Part shown: positions 17,427 through 25,725 of the stretch, piece after piece | Layout of the letters: the number at the start of each line of letters is the position of its first letter | Numbering within the stretch: position 1 is the stretch's first letter | Assembly: GCF_000236785.1 (NCBI RefSeq) | Contig: NZ_AGUF01000059.1 | Location: 1 to 60,326, forward strand | Reading direction: 5' to 3' | Length of the DNA: 60,326 bases | From: Achromobacter arsenitoxydans SY8 | Lineage (GTDB): Bacteria; Pseudomonadota; Gammaproteobacteria; Burkholderiales; Burkholderiaceae_B | Made by a program: the position numbers and the translations under genes | Notes under the pieces: generated by a model | Seen by the model: the letters and a program-made list of their open reading frames with translations, nothing else | Database searches by the model: none | What the model was told of the DNA's origin: nothing

Positions 17427-17684
17427 TCAGGCCTTGTTCCGCGCAGCGCTCGCCACCGCCTGGGCGGCGCGGATACCGGCCGCACGGGCGCTGGCGTCGC
17501 CCGGCGCCATGTTGTCGGCGACCACTCTCACCCGGCCGGCGCTTGCGTCGGCGGGGGCGCCGCTGTTTTCGGACGCGCGCCGGATCAGTTCATGCACCAT
17601 GGCGGCGAAGAAGGCATTGCGCTGGGCCGCGTCATGGCTCGGCAGGCTGAGCGCACGGATATGCAGGTGTATTGCGGGCTTCAT
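17427..17684 (-). CDS. Small conserved-looking eCIS-associated protein
   Basis: This is an 85-residue protein, MKPAIHLHIRALSLPSHDAAQRNAFFAAMVHELIRRAS, with an Ala-rich, probably helical C-terminus. The start at 17684 is preferred over the ATG two codons upstream because AGGGG lies 6 nt before it, and it gives an ATGA overlap with the AAA+ gene. Short proteins with an I-x-L-H-I-x-x-L opening and a helical FxxxxxxEL segment are common next to DUF4157 genes in eCIS loci. I recognise the pattern but can assign no function. It directly precedes the candidate effector, so a loading or adaptor role is possible. Confidence 0.65.
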   Translation of the reverse strand: MKPAIHLHIRALSLPSHDAAQRNAFFAAMVHELIRRASENSGAPADASAGRVRVVADNMAPGDASARAAGIRAAQAVASAARNKA

Positions 17685-19624
17685 GGCCATCCCCTGGTTT
17701 CGGCGTCGGCCAACGGCCGTTCGCGCTTGGCGGCTTCGGCGTGTGCGGCTTGCAGCACGTGCGCCATGGTGACTTCGGTGCCGGCGTCGGCGGCCAGGAA
17801 GGCCGCGTTCAGCGCGACGTTGCGGATGCTGCCGCCCGTCAGGTTCAGGCGCGCCAGTTGGCGCGGGTCCAGGCCGCGGGTCGGCGTGGCGGCCGGGAAC
17901 ACGCCGCCCCAGATGCGGGCGCGCTGCTCCAGGTCGGGAAAGGGAAACTGCACGACAAAGCGCAGGCGCCGCAGAAAGGCGCCGTCCAGGTTCGACTTCA
18001 GGTTCGTGGTCAGCACCGCCAGGCCGCGGTAGGACTCCATGCGCTGCAGCAGGTAGCTGATTTCGATGTTGGCGTAGCGGTCATGGCTGTCCTTGACTTC
18101 GGAGCGCTTGCCGAAGAGCGCGTCGGCTTCGTCGAACAGCAGGATCGCGCCGCCGTCCTCGGCGGCCTCGAACAGGCGGCGCAGGTTCTTCTCGGTTTCG
18201 CCGATGTACTTGCTGATGACCGCCGACAGGTCGATGCGGTACAGGTCCAGCCCGGTTTCACGCGCCAGCGCTTCCGCGGCCATGGTCTTGCCCGTGCCGC
18301 TTTCGCCGGTGAATAGCGTGGCCAGCCCCAGCCCGCGCGATTGCGCCGCTGCGAACCCCCAGTCCTGGTGAACCCGGTAGCGCTGGCGCAGATGGGCGGC
18401 GATCTGGCGCAGCACCGACAACTGCGGTTCGGGCAGCACCAGGTCGTCCCAGCGGGCCGCGGGGGCCAGGCGCTGGGCCAGGCCATCCAGCCGGCGGCGG
18501 CTGGCCTGCGCGCAGGCTTGCCACAGCAAGGCGGCGGAATCGGCCGCTGAATCCTGCAACTGAGGCGCGAGCGCGGCCGCCGTGAGCTGCAGGCTGCGCG
18601 AGTCCAGCCCGAACTGGCTGGCGGCCTGTTCCAGCCCGGCGCCGGCGTGCGCGGCGGCTTCGGGTCCGAGCGCCTGCCGCCAGAGGGCCAGGCGGTCGGC
18701 CTCCTGCGGGCGGGAGACGGCGCAATGGCGCGACGGCGCGCGCAGGCTGACCGGTTCGCGCACGGCTAGAAAGCACAGGCCGCCTGCCTGCTCCGCGAAT
18801 TGGCGCGCCGCGGGCGGCAGTGCGTCGGCGGCCTCGATGTGCAGGGCCGCGCCCAGCAGCACGGCGTCGCGCTGCCACAGCGTCAGCAGCGCATCGCGTT
18901 CGGCAGCAGCCGTGGGGATGTCTTCGGCCTGCATCGTCAGGCAGGACAGCCCGGCTGCGCGGGCGGCGCGCGCGGCCACGTCTTCCTGTGCGCCGGGATC
19001 GTCGCCTTCCAGCACGTACACGGGCAGGGGCCCGCCGTCTTCGGCGGCGATCCAGTCGGCGATGCGCTGCGCGGCAGCCGTGTGCGCGGGCGCGGCATGC
19101 GCCAATTGCTGCGTCGGCCGCAACAGGGGGCGCAAGCGCACATCCAGTTCGTTCAGTCCGGCAAGAAAGTGCAGGACACGTTCCTCGATGCGCAGCCGGG
19201 CGGTGCTGAGGTCGGCCGTGTCGTCCACGTCCAGCAGCCGCCAGCGGCGCAGCGGGCGCTGCGGCGACAGCGCGCTCCAGTGCGCGCCGTCCAGCGCGCC
19301 CAGCGCCAGCGAGAAGCTGGCGTGGCGCAAGCCGCCGCCGCGCCCCTGCGCCTGCGCGCACAGGTCTGCAAGGCCAGCGTCCATTTCCACGCCCGCGCAC
19401 AACAGCAGCAGGTCGCGCTCGAAGGCGGACAGGCCGAACGCCGCGCTCAGCTGGTCCGCGGCGCCGTCTCCGTCCAGCGCCGCGCGGGCCTGCGCGAGCT
19501 GTTGCGCATCCTGGCGCGGCGGCGGTTCGCCGGGCTTTTCCAGGCGCGCGCGCAGCCGCGCGAACTCCGCGGCCAGCAGTTGCTGGTTGGCGTCGGTCCA
19601 GGGCAGGGGCGCGCGCGCGTTCAT
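17681..19624 (-). CDS. eCIS AAA+ ATPase (Afp15/Pvc15-like)
   Basis: This 647-residue cytosolic ATPase has a divergent N-terminal half (residues 1-400) and a C-terminal AAA+ core. Walker A is GESGTGKT (440-447). Then come SKYIGETEKNLRRLFEAAE, Walker B ILLFDEADALF (494-504), sensor-1 LTTNLKSNLD, and the paired Arg FLRRLRFVVQFPFPD. This is the Afp15/Pvc15 type found in nearly every eCIS locus. In PVC and Afp it is implicated in effector loading or assembly, and here its gene is two before the DUF4157 gene. It overlaps the cap-protein gene by 4 bp. Confidence 0.92.
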   Translation of the reverse strand: MNARAPLPWTDANQQLLAAEFARLRARLEKPGEPPPRQDAQQLAQARAALDGDGAADQLSAAFGLSAFERDLLLLCAGVEMDAGLADLCAQAQGRGGGLRHASFSLALGALDGAHWSALSPQRPLRRWRLLDVDDTADLSTARLRIEERVLHFLAGLNELDVRLRPLLRPTQQLAHAAPAHTAAAQRIADWIAAEDGGPLPVYVLEGDDPGAQEDVAARAARAAGLSCLTMQAEDIPTAAAERDALLTLWQRDAVLLGAALHIEAADALPPAARQFAEQAGGLCFLAVREPVSLRAPSRHCAVSRPQEADRLALWRQALGPEAAAHAGAGLEQAASQFGLDSRSLQLTAAALAPQLQDSAADSAALLWQACAQASRRRLDGLAQRLAPAARWDDLVLPEPQLSVLRQIAAHLRQRYRVHQDWGFAAAQSRGLGLATLFTGESGTGKTMAAEALARETGLDLYRIDLSAVISKYIGETEKNLRRLFEAAEDGGAILLFDEADALFGKRSEVKDSHDRYANIEISYLLQRMESYRGLAVLTTNLKSNLDGAFLRRLRFVVQFPFPDLEQRARIWGGVFPAATPTRGLDPRQLARLNLTGGSIRNVALNAAFLAADAGTEVTMAHVLQAAHAEAAKRERPLADAETRGWP

Positions 19625-20913
19625 GGCAGCTCGATCAGACGGTTCAGGTAGCGGACCGGGACCGCCTCGCGGTCGACGAGCGGGCTCTCGATGCCGTCCA
19701 CGCGCAGCCGCGCAAGAAACGTTGTGCCGGCCGCCGGCGCGTCGCGCCAGATGAAGGCGAGCTGGCTGGCGGGCGCCGTGTAGGGTTCGGCCGGCAGCTC
19801 GCGGTCGCCCAGCAGCAGGCTGGCGGATTGCCCCGCCAGCAGCGGCGGGGACACGCCCAGTTCAATGCGCACCGCAGCCGCAGCGCGCGTGGCGGAGGCG
19901 GGCGGCAGCACGAGGTCGGGCGCAAGCACCAGGGCCAGTTGGTTGCTGTCGCGCTGGCGCCCGGTATCGGCCGCCTGCACGGCAGCATGCACGCGGTAGA
20001 CGCCCACGGGCAGATCCGCGGGCATGGTGAAGCGCAGCGACGTATCCGTGCCCGCATCGGCGGGCACGCTGCGCTCCGCCTGCAGCGCCGAGTGGCGCAG
20101 CGTCACCTGGCGCGCCAGACCGTCCAGGTGATGGCCCAGCAGGGTGACGGCCCCGCCGGCCACCGCCACCGGCTGCTTGCCCGCCGGCTGCACGGACAGC
20201 AGGGTGGGCAGCGGCGGCGTCAGCCCGGGGAACACCAGCACGCCGCGGTCGCGCGGACTGCCGGGTATCGCTTCGCCGCGCGTCAGCACCGGCAGCGCGC
20301 CGCGGGCTGGCCGCCGCGATTCGATCAGCACCACCGACACCTGGAACGCCGCGGTCGGACGATAGTTGGCCTTCAGCGCGGACCACAGGCGGGACATCTC
20401 TTCGGCGCCCAGTGCCGACGGCGTGACCTTCAGCAGCTCGATCTGGCTGGCCAGGTCCGCGCTGCGCAGGCTCTGGTAGACCGTGGGCAGGATGGCCCCG
20501 TCGACTACGTCCGGGTCCAGCGCGCGGCGCACGGCTTCGCGCGGCAGCATGGACGATTCGTGCAGCAGCTGCAGCGCATAGCCCAGCAGCACCTCGGCCT
20601 GCAGTTCGGCGCGGCCATAGGCGGTCAGCAGATAGTGCAGGTCCAGCGCCAGAGGCGGGTTGGAGATTCGGTCGCCTTCCGCGCTGCGCGACGGCAGGCC
20701 CGCGTTGCGCCAGGCGGCATTGTGCGTGACCTGATGCAGGAAAAGGTTGAGCTGCGGATCTTCCTGGTTGTCGAGCGAGACGGCATCCGGCGCCAGCGCC
20801 GACACCTTGACCCCGGCGCCCAGCGCATCCGTCACGGCGTGGTCGATCATGCCCGAATCCAGCAGATCCTTGAGCACGGCAGTGACCGCCGCGATGGCCA
20901 GTGCGTTGCTCAT
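19621..20913 (-). CDS. eCIS cap/tube-terminator protein, DUF4255 (Pvc16_N) family
   Basis: This 430-residue protein starts MSNALAIAAVTAVLKDLLDSGM. The DUF4255/Pvc16_N core follows: QLNLFLHQVTHNAAWRNAGLPSR, LALDLHYLLTAYG, EVLLGYALQLLHE, LTPSALG-like KVTPSALGAEEMSRLWSAL, and YRPTAAFQVSVVLIES. The C-terminal ~200 residues look like two Ig-like beta-domains, longer than in the minimal Pvc16. Known role: caps the distal end of tube and sheath and stops polymerisation. It overlaps both neighbours by 4 bp. Confidence 0.88.
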   Translation of the reverse strand: MSNALAIAAVTAVLKDLLDSGMIDHAVTDALGAGVKVSALAPDAVSLDNQEDPQLNLFLHQVTHNAAWRNAGLPSRSAEGDRISNPPLALDLHYLLTAYGRAELQAEVLLGYALQLLHESSMLPREAVRRALDPDVVDGAILPTVYQSLRSADLASQIELLKVTPSALGAEEMSRLWSALKANYRPTAAFQVSVVLIESRRPARGALPVLTRGEAIPGSPRDRGVLVFPGLTPPLPTLLSVQPAGKQPVAVAGGAVTLLGHHLDGLARQVTLRHSALQAERSVPADAGTDTSLRFTMPADLPVGVYRVHAAVQAADTGRQRDSNQLALVLAPDLVLPPASATRAAAAVRIELGVSPPLLAGQSASLLLGDRELPAEPYTAPASQLAFIWRDAPAAGTTFLARLRVDGIESPLVDREAVPVRYLNRLIELP

Positions 20914-21704
20914 GGCAGCCCCGTCCGCCTGGCGGCAAGATAGGCGCGCAGCGATAGCGCCGCGGTGCGCGCGGGGGACGCGGCGCGCGGCGCGGGCGCG
21001 GGCGGAGCGACTTCGAGGCGGTCGATGGTGATGTGTATGTCGGGCGTTGCCTGGCGGGCCGGGGCGGGCCGGGAGACGGGCGCGTCCCGTTCGGGCGTGC
21101 GCGCGCGGACGGGCATGGACACGACGCTCGCTGCGGGCGCGGCGTCTTCCGCGAGTTCGCTGCGATCCGCCAGGGCGGGCGCAGCGTCCGGTCTGGTGGA
21201 AACCGGCTCGCCGACGCCTTGGGCTTGAAGCGCGCGCAGGGCGGCTTGCACGCCGCCCGTGGGCGGACCCGCTTTGCGCGCCTGCGAATCCGGCGCATCG
21301 GCGCGCGGCATGAACGTGCGGGGCCGCGGATCAGCGCTTTCGGTGGATGGCTCTGGGAAAACCTGCCGGGACGCGGGGCGGGGCGCCGTCGCTCGGGCCA
21401 GAGGCGCATCGGCCGCCATGGGCGCATCGCGTCCCGGGCCGCGCGCGCGCAACGCTGTCGTTTGTGCTTGCGGCGCCAGGCTGGGCTGCAAGCGCGCCCA
21501 CCGGTCCAGCGTTTCCAGGCCCGCTGGCGGCGCCGGGGCATGCACGCTGGCACGCTGCGCAACAACGGCGGGACTGGCGTCCTGCCCAGTGTCTACCACC
21601 GCGAAGCCGTCCCGCGCGCGCACCGGCGACAGCGCGGCGGCGCTGCGCATGCGCGGCGCCAGGCCCAGGCTGCGGTCGGCAAGCTGGCGCAGGAATCCGC
21701 TCAT
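20910..21704 (-). CDS. Pro/Ala-rich disordered eCIS-associated protein
   Basis: This 264-residue protein starts MSGFLRQLADRSLGLAPRMRS. A long low-complexity linker rich in Ala, Pro, Arg and Ser (residues 30-215) follows. The conserved tail has DIHITIDRLEVAPPAP and then LSLRAYLAARRTG. A V/IHITI-x-R-L/I-E-V plus LSL-x-x-YL tail is a pattern I associate with eCIS loci, where it lies between tube/zinc-knuckle genes and the cap gene. No enzyme motif is visible. The start at 21704 is set by a 4-bp overlap with the zinc-knuckle gene; the longer frame upstream is antisense. It could be a flexible cap accessory or a length-determining factor, since no classical tape measure is found; that is inference. 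Confidence 0.75.
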   Translation of the reverse strand: MSGFLRQLADRSLGLAPRMRSAAALSPVRARDGFAVVDTGQDASPAVVAQRASVHAPAPPAGLETLDRWARLQPSLAPQAQTTALRARGPGRDAPMAADAPLARATAPRPASRQVFPEPSTESADPRPRTFMPRADAPDSQARKAGPPTGGVQAALRALQAQGVGEPVSTRPDAAPALADRSELAEDAAPAASVVSMPVRARTPERDAPVSRPAPARQATPDIHITIDRLEVAPPAPAPRAASPARTAALSLRAYLAARRTGLP

Positions 21705-22423
21705 GGCGCGGGCTCCCTGTCCGCCAGGTCCAGGTAGGCGGCGCGTCTGCCCGGCCCCAGCGCCAGCACCTGCCCTTCGGTCCAGCCGTAGGCGCGGGCC
21801 AGGCGATGCACGTCCAGCAGCAGGGCGCGGGCGCAGGCCGTGATGTCCTCCCACAGGCAGGCGTCCGCGTCCAGGGCCAGCGCCCATTCGTGCGCGCAGT
21901 CTACGCAGCTCAGCGACAGCTCGATGTTCGCGGCGGGGTCCAGCGCTTCCATGCGCGCTTCGATATCGTCCAGCGCCGCGCCCTGCGGCAAGGCGGTGTC
22001 GTCCGCGCCGCCTTGGCGGCAGGCGCGCAGCAGGATGATCAGGGCTTCGGCGCCATCGGCGGCATGCGCCGCCAGCGCCTGGTCGCGGCTGCTGGGCAGG
22101 CGCCAGGACGCGCCATGCGCCTCGAACACGGAATCGTCGGGAGGTTCGGACACCGCGTCCAGCAGCGCCGCAAGGTCGACATCGAATTCCATGGCCGAGC
22201 CGCAGGCGGGACAATCCGCGCACGCGGCCAGCCGCTGGCCGAAGGTGTCGCGGCGCAGGCGCAGCAGCGCCAGCGTGCGCCATCCCACGGGCCGCGCCGC
22301 GAGTTCCTGCAAGGCCGCGCCAGGCATCGCCATGGCCAGCGCCTGCAGGCCGCGGTCTATCGGATGGCGGTCACGGCCCGCTTCCCACAGCGCGAGAATC
22401 TGCGATTCGATCAGGGCGTCCAT
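21701..22423 (-). CDS. eCIS zinc-knuckle baseplate-like protein
   Basis: This 240-residue protein starts MDALIESQILALWEAGRDRHPIDRGLQAL. It has WRTLALLRLRRDTFGQRLAACADCPACGSAMEF (Cys 68, 71, 74) and a second CVDC (173, 176), enough for one zinc site built from two knuckles. After that comes WEDITACARALLLDVHRLARAYGWTEGQVLALGPGRRAAYLDL. The AYGWSE...L.P.RR..YL ending is shared with proteins found after the tube gene in eCIS loci and with T4-like baseplate chaperones. I infer an assembly or baseplate role rather than catalysis. It begins 12 bp after the tube gene. Confidence 0.72.
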   Translation of the reverse strand: MDALIESQILALWEAGRDRHPIDRGLQALAMAMPGAALQELAARPVGWRTLALLRLRRDTFGQRLAACADCPACGSAMEFDVDLAALLDAVSEPPDDSVFEAHGASWRLPSSRDQALAAHAADGAEALIILLRACRQGGADDTALPQGAALDDIEARMEALDPAANIELSLSCVDCAHEWALALDADACLWEDITACARALLLDVHRLARAYGWTEGQVLALGPGRRAAYLDLADREPAP

Positions 22424-22435
22424 CGAAGCGCTCCA

Positions 22436-22960
<525 letters not shown>

Positions 22961-23025
22961 GGCGATCTCCTGGTAACCGTGGTCGGCGAGTCCCGGGCCG
23001 ATGCGGCCCGGAACGGTCGCCGGGC

Positions 23026-25308
23026 TCAAGCCTGAATCTGGCCGGCCAGTTGCTGGATGCTGATGACGACGAACTCGGCGGGCTTGAGCGGCGCGAAGCC
23101 CACCAGGATGTTGACGACGCCGCGATTGATGTCGTCCTGCGTGGTGGTTTCGCGGTCGCACTTGACCAGGTAGGCCTCGCGCGGCGAACTGCCCTGGAAC
23201 GCGCCCTGCCGGAACAGGGTGTTCATGAACGCGCCGATGTTCAGCCGTATCTGCGCCCAGAGCGGCTCGTCGTTGGGCTCGAACACCACCCACTGCGTGC
23301 CGCGGTAGAGCGATTCCTCCAGGTAGAGGGCCAGGCGGCGCACGGGCACGTACTTGTATTCCGACGTGAGCTGGTCGGCGCCTCGCAGCGTCCGCGCGCC
23401 CCAGCTTACGGCGCCATAGACCGGGAACGTGCGCAGGCAATTGACGCCTAGCGGATTCAGGCTGCCGTTCTCGCCATCGGTGAGCGTGGCGGCCAGCGAG
23501 ACGACGCCCGTCAGGTTGGCGTCGGTGCCGGCCGGGGCCTTCCAGACGCCGCGATTGCCGTCGGTGCGCGCATACAGGCCCGCCACGGTGCCGCAGGGCG
23601 GCGCCAGGCGCGGTTTGCCGTTCTTGAGCGGGTCGGACACGTAGGTCCAGGGGTAGTACACCGCGGCATGGTCGGACTTGGGCAGCGCGGCGCCGGTGGC
23701 CACGGCGACCATCGAGGCGGGGTCGGCCGCTGTGGGCGGCGCGTCGACGATCATGAAGGCGCGCCGTTCCTCGCAGTAGGACACGGCGTCGGCCAGCACG
23801 CCGCTGTGGGTGATGGCGGGCAGGCACAGCAGGTTGAAGATGTCGGCGTCTTCCAGCGCGTACAGGCCCTGGCGCAGCGCGCGGCTGCCGATAAACGCCG
23901 CGTAGATGTCGTCCGGGCCGTAGGCCGTTTCCGTGCCGCCTTCCAGCAGGGCATCGACCGGCGGGGGCGAGGCCACGGCGCCGGCCAGCAGGTGCAGCGA
24001 ACCGGCCAGGTCATTGGCCGGGGCCGCCGCCACCGCAATGGTGGAACCCAGCCCGCGCGAACCGCTGGCCAGCACCAGCGTGCTGCCTTGCGCACGGGCG
24101 GTGAAGTCGCGAAACGCCGGCGTGCCGGGGCGCAGCGCGCGCACGGCCGCTTGCAGGCGCGCGGCCACGTCCTCCAGCTTGGCGGCGGGCGAGCCGCCCG
24201 CGGCGGCCGCATCGCCCACACTGACCAGGTCCGGGCCCTGGCCGTCGAGCGTGATGCGCAGGCTGGTGTGCGTCGCATCGGGCAGCGCGTCCAGGTCGGT
24301 TGCGCCGAAGGCGTCGCTGGTCAGCGTGGCGGCGTCGGGCGTGGGCGCGGGGCGGATGATGGCCGCGCCGTCGGTTTCCACGCCGCCCGCCAGCGAACCC
24401 AGCATCAGCACGCCCGCCGCATTGTTGCGCGCGCCAGGCAGCACGCGCACGCTGGCGTTCTCGCCGCCGGCGCCGGAGGTCAGCACGATGGTGCTGCCGC
24501 TGCGCGCCGCCGTGAAATTGGCCAGCGCCGGCCGGCCCAGCGCCTGCGCCCGCACCTTGGCCTGGATTGCCGCGCACAGCGATGTCAGGCGCTGCGTCGG
24601 CGTGCCGCCCGAGATGTCGCCGGGCAGCGCGATGCTGACGCCCACAGGTTCCAGCCCGCTTACCGCTACGCGGAAATCGGTGTGGGTCGCGTCCAGCAGG
24701 GTCTGCACGTCGCCCAGCACGCCGCTGACGCTGGTGCCGGCGGGCAGCGCGTCCAGCGCGCCCTGGGACAGCGGCCGTTCCAGCTTGACCAGCTGGGAGG
24801 CGCCGCGCACCAGGTCCAGCAGGTAGCGAGCGTCCCGCGAATTCATCGACACGTTGGCGTAGCTTTCCGCCCGCCCGTCGCTGCCGCGAATGAACTGGAT
24901 GTTGAAGGTGCTGGACGGCACGGCGGTCGCGTAGTCGACGCGGACCTGGATGCTGTTCCCGGACAGGCCCGGGTCCAGCGCCGTGATCGCCAGCACGTCC
25001 ACCGCCGTCGCGCTGCGCAGCGTGCGCTGCGCGGGCGAGGCTTCCTTGACCACCCGCACGACCCAGGCGTCCGTGCCGCCGTTCATGAAGAACTGGCGCA
25101 CTGCGTAGCCGAGTTCGGAGTCGTCGGCGAGCCCGCCGAACGCGCGCTCGTAGTCTGAAAAGCTGAAGATCCGGACCGCCTTGTTGACGGGGCCGCGAGG
25201 GGCCGCTCCCAGGAACGCCGCCACCGACGTCGAGACGCCGGCGATGGTGCGCACGCCGCTGGGAATTTCCTGGATGTACACCCCGGGATGGGTCAGGGTA
25301 AGGGCCAT
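23026..25308 (-). CDS. eCIS contractile sheath protein
   Basis: This 760-residue phage-tail-sheath protein starts LTHPGVYIQEIPSGVRTIAGVSTSVAAFLGAAPRGP. The conserved C-terminal core contains FPVYGAVSWGARTL, YKYVPVRRLALYLEESLYRGTQWVVFEPND, LWAQIRLNIGAFMNTLFRQGAFQG and DINRGVVNILVGFAPLKPAEFVVISIQQ. Sheaths of simple systems have 350-500 residues. The excess lies in residues about 200-450, where two related domains (about 205-308 and 343-447) share DATHT, TPxxRL/SPAAKL and GSTxVLxSG. It is first in the operon, with AAGGAG 7 nt before the ATG. It is the only sheath gene. Confidence 0.93.
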   Translation of the reverse strand: MALTLTHPGVYIQEIPSGVRTIAGVSTSVAAFLGAAPRGPVNKAVRIFSFSDYERAFGGLADDSELGYAVRQFFMNGGTDAWVVRVVKEASPAQRTLRSATAVDVLAITALDPGLSGNSIQVRVDYATAVPSSTFNIQFIRGSDGRAESYANVSMNSRDARYLLDLVRGASQLVKLERPLSQGALDALPAGTSVSGVLGDVQTLLDATHTDFRVAVSGLEPVGVSIALPGDISGGTPTQRLTSLCAAIQAKVRAQALGRPALANFTAARSGSTIVLTSGAGGENASVRVLPGARNNAAGVLMLGSLAGGVETDGAAIIRPAPTPDAATLTSDAFGATDLDALPDATHTSLRITLDGQGPDLVSVGDAAAAGGSPAAKLEDVAARLQAAVRALRPGTPAFRDFTARAQGSTLVLASGSRGLGSTIAVAAAPANDLAGSLHLLAGAVASPPPVDALLEGGTETAYGPDDIYAAFIGSRALRQGLYALEDADIFNLLCLPAITHSGVLADAVSYCEERRAFMIVDAPPTAADPASMVAVATGAALPKSDHAAVYYPWTYVSDPLKNGKPRLAPPCGTVAGLYARTDGNRGVWKAPAGTDANLTGVVSLAATLTDGENGSLNPLGVNCLRTFPVYGAVSWGARTLRGADQLTSEYKYVPVRRLALYLEESLYRGTQWVVFEPNDEPLWAQIRLNIGAFMNTLFRQGAFQGSSPREAYLVKCDRETTTQDDINRGVVNILVGFAPLKPAEFVVISIQQLAGQIQA

Positions 25309-25511
25309 GAGCTACTCCTTCACACGACTTCTTGGATGAAGTGTTCTTGCCGTAGGAGATGCTTGGAAGACGCCGGCGCGCCGCCGGAAACAGGCAGGCG
25401 GGGCTGGCGATTCGCGCGAGGCTGCGCGTCGTGTGGCGGGCGTTGCGCCGCTCTAGTTGGATTGCAGCGAAAAGGCAATCGGGCAAAAGCAGCAAGCCCT
25501 GGTGAGAACGA

Positions 25512-25540
25512 GTTATAGAAGTTCTGCCGAATGCGAGCAA
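25512..25540 (-). promoter_or_regulatory. Candidate sigma70-like promoter of the eCIS operon
   Basis: Read on the - strand: TTGCTC (25540-25535), a 17-nt spacer, then TATAAC (25517-25512). It lies about 200 nt upstream of the sheath start in a gap otherwise free of good matches. Both hexamers are close to consensus and the spacing is ideal. The long leader leaves room for further control. Confidence 0.4.
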
Positions 25541-25610
25541 TAGCTTTTTGACGGTGTTAACGTTCTGTTGCTTATTCAGGCCGTGTTCAGAATGCTGGAC
25601 GTCCCGCCGA

Positions 25611-25639
25611 TTGAAGGCGGTGTCCCGCTGGCGTATAAC
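25611..25639 (+). promoter_or_regulatory. Candidate sigma70-like promoter of the W/G-rich exported protein gene
   Basis: TTGAAG (25611-25616), a 17-nt spacer, then TATAAC (25634-25639). It ends 86 nt before the ATG at 25726, which is preceded by AAGGAG. It faces away from the eCIS promoter. Confidence 0.4.
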
Positions 25640-25725
25640 CCGTAGCGGCGGCGCCCCGAAATGATCCGGATGGCGGAGCCTGCGGCCGGCCTCCCAGACG
25701 GCCCGAAGTCTCCAAGGAGCGTGAC

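Larger units (their letters stand above)
25309..25725. other. Divergent intergenic region between the eCIS operon and the W/G-rich exported protein gene
   Basis: No credible gene is seen in this 417-bp gap. It is AT-richer than its flanks around 25500-25570 and holds one candidate sigma70-like promoter facing each way, listed separately. The eCIS leader would be about 200 nt long. I see no clear large hairpin or riboswitch in it. Confidence 0.5.
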
